Part shown: in pieces, positions 62,885 through 64,000 of the stretch
Layout of the letters: each line of letters starts with the position of its first letter
Position numbering within the stretch: the stretch's first letter is position 1
Source: Novosphingobium sp. SG751A
GTDB taxonomy: Bacteria > Pseudomonadota > Alphaproteobacteria > Sphingomonadales > Sphingomonadaceae
Assembly: GCF_013149295.1 (NCBI RefSeq)
Contig: NZ_JABGCB010000006.1
Location: 269,775 to 333,774, forward strand
DNA: 64,000 bases
Direction of reading: 5' to 3'
The notes under the pieces: model-generated
The model's database searches: none
What the model was told of the DNA's origin: nothing
What the model saw: the letters and a program-made list of their open reading frames with translations, nothing else
Translations under genes and position numbers: made by a program

Positions 62885-63394
62885 TTATTGGCGCGCCACG
62901 GGCATCAATGTGGCGCTGTCCCAATGTTCATCCGCCTTGCCGTCGACAAAGCGCCACATGTCGAACCAACTGGTCGTATAGGTTTTGCCCGGTGCGCGTG
63001 GATCGGGCAGGGTGACGACCGTTACGACCACAACCTTGTCGCCCTGCGCCAGGACGCTGACCACGGGAGCGGAAAGCCGCGCCGGGATGGGTTTGGGTTT
63101 CATGCCGATCGAGGCAAAGAAGCGGACCACCGTGTCCCGCCCGGATGCGACATTGGGGTTATGCTGAATATAGCGCTGGCTGAGATAGGCCGGGGCCTGC
63201 TCCCAATGCCCCGCCTCCAGCAGGTCCTTCATGATATGATAGGCGGTCTGCAAATTGCGGTTAAGCGATGGGTTGGGATGGTGGAACAGGGCTTCTGCAT
63301 TGGGCGCGGGAGTGACAGCTTCCTGCGCGGCTGCGGGGTGGGCGGCAAGCAGGGCGCCGCTGAGAACGGACAAAAGGCGGTTTCTTGAGAACAT
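62885..63394 (-). CDS. exported SnoaL-like (NTF2-fold) protein
   Basis: 169 residues with a signal peptide ending AAAQ at about 24. The SnoaL/ester-cyclase type fold is suggested by HIMKDLLEAGHWEQAPAYLS, YIQHNPNVASGRDTVVRFF and the C-terminal SWFDMWRFVDGKADEHWDS. The pattern HNPNVASGRD is common in the polyketide cyclase-like SnoaL group. Export makes a scavenging or stress role as likely as catalysis. It is followed on its side by a region with no gene. Confidence 0.78.
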   Translation of the reverse strand: MFSRNRLLSVLSGALLAAHPAAAQEAVTPAPNAEALFHHPNPSLNRNLQTAYHIMKDLLEAGHWEQAPAYLSQRYIQHNPNVASGRDTVVRFFASIGMKPKPIPARLSAPVVSVLAQGDKVVVVTVVTLPDPRAPGKTYTTSWFDMWRFVDGKADEHWDSATLMPVARQ

Positions 63395-63699
63395 GGGCAG
63401 TTTCCTTCGAGGTCATCATAAACTGTTCGCCGTGATCGCGACAGAGGGGGGAGGGACCATCGAATGCTTATCGAAACAAGGGATCAGAATTGGGCAATGT
63501 TCTTCTTTGAGCGACACAGCCTCGCGCTCCAAGAGCATTTTTACATACTTTTCCGGCCAGAAGCACGGCAGGTGGATGTAGAGCCGATCGAAGGTCTTCT
63601 CGCGGCCAACGATAGCCACGCTGCCCTCGAAGCCACCCTGACGCGGGGCGATGGCACATTGCGCCCCGGCATGACCCCGCGCTGACGATGAGGATGTCG
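63395..63699. other. 305 bp with no recognised gene
   Basis: Both strands have short open frames (plus 63464-63685; minus 63416-63619 and its upstream extension) but none matches a family I know. The region is lower in GC and joins the SnoaL gene to a truncated fghA. It may be decayed insertion or recombination DNA. Confidence 0.4.
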
Positions 63700-63887
63700 C
63701 GATGCTTGGTCATGAAGGTCGAAATAAAGTAATAGGAATGGTCATAGCCCGGCTGCATGCGGATCGGCGCTGGTTGCCGGGCGGCCTCGCAGGCTGCGAC
63801 GAGCAAGTTGGTCTTGAGCTGTCCATCGAGGAAATTGTCGGTCTCGCCCTGATCGACGAGCAGGTCGGGCAGGTCGCATGGTAGATA
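63700..63887 (-). pseudogene. fghA: remnant of S-formylglutathione hydrolase
   Basis: An in-frame stretch of about 60 codons reads DLLVDQGETDNFLDGQLK, then RMQPGYDHSYYFISTFM, the C-terminal region of S-formylglutathione hydrolases including the catalytic His of GYDHSYYF. The first 200 or so residues, with the nucleophile Ser, are missing, and the last few residues (after TFM) do not match. It begins within 20 bases of the class III alcohol dehydrogenase stop, as expected for this operon order. It cannot be active as it stands. Confidence 0.78.
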
Positions 63888-63906
63888 CTCCCTTGTTGAA
63901 AACCTT

Positions 63907-64000
63907 TCAAAATACGACGACGGAGCGGATCGACTTGCCTTCGTGCATGAGGTCGAAGGCGGTGTTGATGTCTTCAAGGCCCATGACATGGGTGATCATG
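63907..64000 (-). CDS. frmA: S-(hydroxymethyl)glutathione dehydrogenase (class III ADH), C-terminal end
   Basis: Only the last 30 or so codons are in the window: [20 protein letters not shown], then KSIRSVVVF and a stop at 63907. This is the conserved C-terminus of class III alcohol dehydrogenases, which oxidise the glutathione adduct of formaldehyde. The gene continues beyond the right edge. Its usual downstream partner is decayed to a remnant. Confidence 0.85.
   Translation of the reverse strand, partial: MITHVMGLEDINTAFDLMHEGKSIRSVVVF

Noticed and set aside
63464..63685. Short plus-strand frame at the right edge as a gene
   Set aside because: No family recognised, no ribosome-binding site, and it overlaps the fghA remnant region; left as unassigned DNA.

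Overview
The window is high-GC DNA of a type typical of a sphingomonad-like alphaproteobacterium (Novosphingobium/Sphingobium group). I infer this from the style of the proteins: three large TonB-dependent receptors, many Tat-exported oxidoreductases, REDY-like and SnoaL-like proteins, and flavin monooxygenases. No rRNA, tRNA, CRISPR array, complete insertion sequence or prophage was seen. Almost everything is accessory catabolism, transport and its regulation. The terminal electron acceptors, substrates and products of these pathways cannot be read from sequence alone.

Left part (1-23.3 kb). A divergent promoter near 3.8-4.0 kb separates a leftward operon (methyltransferase, small coiled protein, FAD dehydrogenase, FAD-linked oxidase cut by the left edge) from a rightward seven-gene operon joined by 1-4 bp overlaps (REDY-like protein, SDR, MmgE/PrpD, two-domain VOC protein, alpha/beta hydrolase with His at the nucleophile site, DUF3108-like protein, MFS). 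Then come a leftward operon with two NodB-type deacetylase/allantoinase-like hydrolases, a cysteine hydrolase and an MDR oxidoreductase; a rightward esterase plus semialdehyde dehydrogenase pair; and a leftward operon with two NtaA/DszA-type FMN monooxygenases, a D-aminoacylase-like amidohydrolase, an M24 peptidase/creatinase-like protein and an MFS permease.

Middle part (23.3-44.3 kb). A second SDR-MFS-hydrolase operon (again with the GxHTG motif), two small cupins, a TonB receptor with a DUF1330 protein, a LacI-type regulator, and a leftward run of hydrolase, PhyH dioxygenase, LLM monooxygenase, an MFS-cupin fusion and a membrane protein. Opposite runs a Tat amine oxidase, a SUMF1-fold protein without the FGE cysteines, and a two-subunit molybdenum hydroxylase (IorB/IorA type). 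Intergenic regions here carry repeated TGCA-pair clusters and a dyad motif built on CCGACAGGCGG, which together suggest a shared regulon. A decayed second IorB end marks a recombination boundary at about 44.3 kb.

Right part (44.5-64 kb). An AraC regulator precedes a TonB receptor, alcohol dehydrogenase, aldehyde dehydrogenase and esterase operon. A Tat carboxylesterase, a GntR-type regulator with two winged-helix domains and a third TonB receptor with a GH106 rhamnosidase-like enzyme follow; a near-perfect palindrome lies in front of that receptor. YceI and cytochrome b561-YceI genes come next. The right edge holds a SnoaL-like protein and the remains of a glutathione-dependent formaldehyde oxidation locus.
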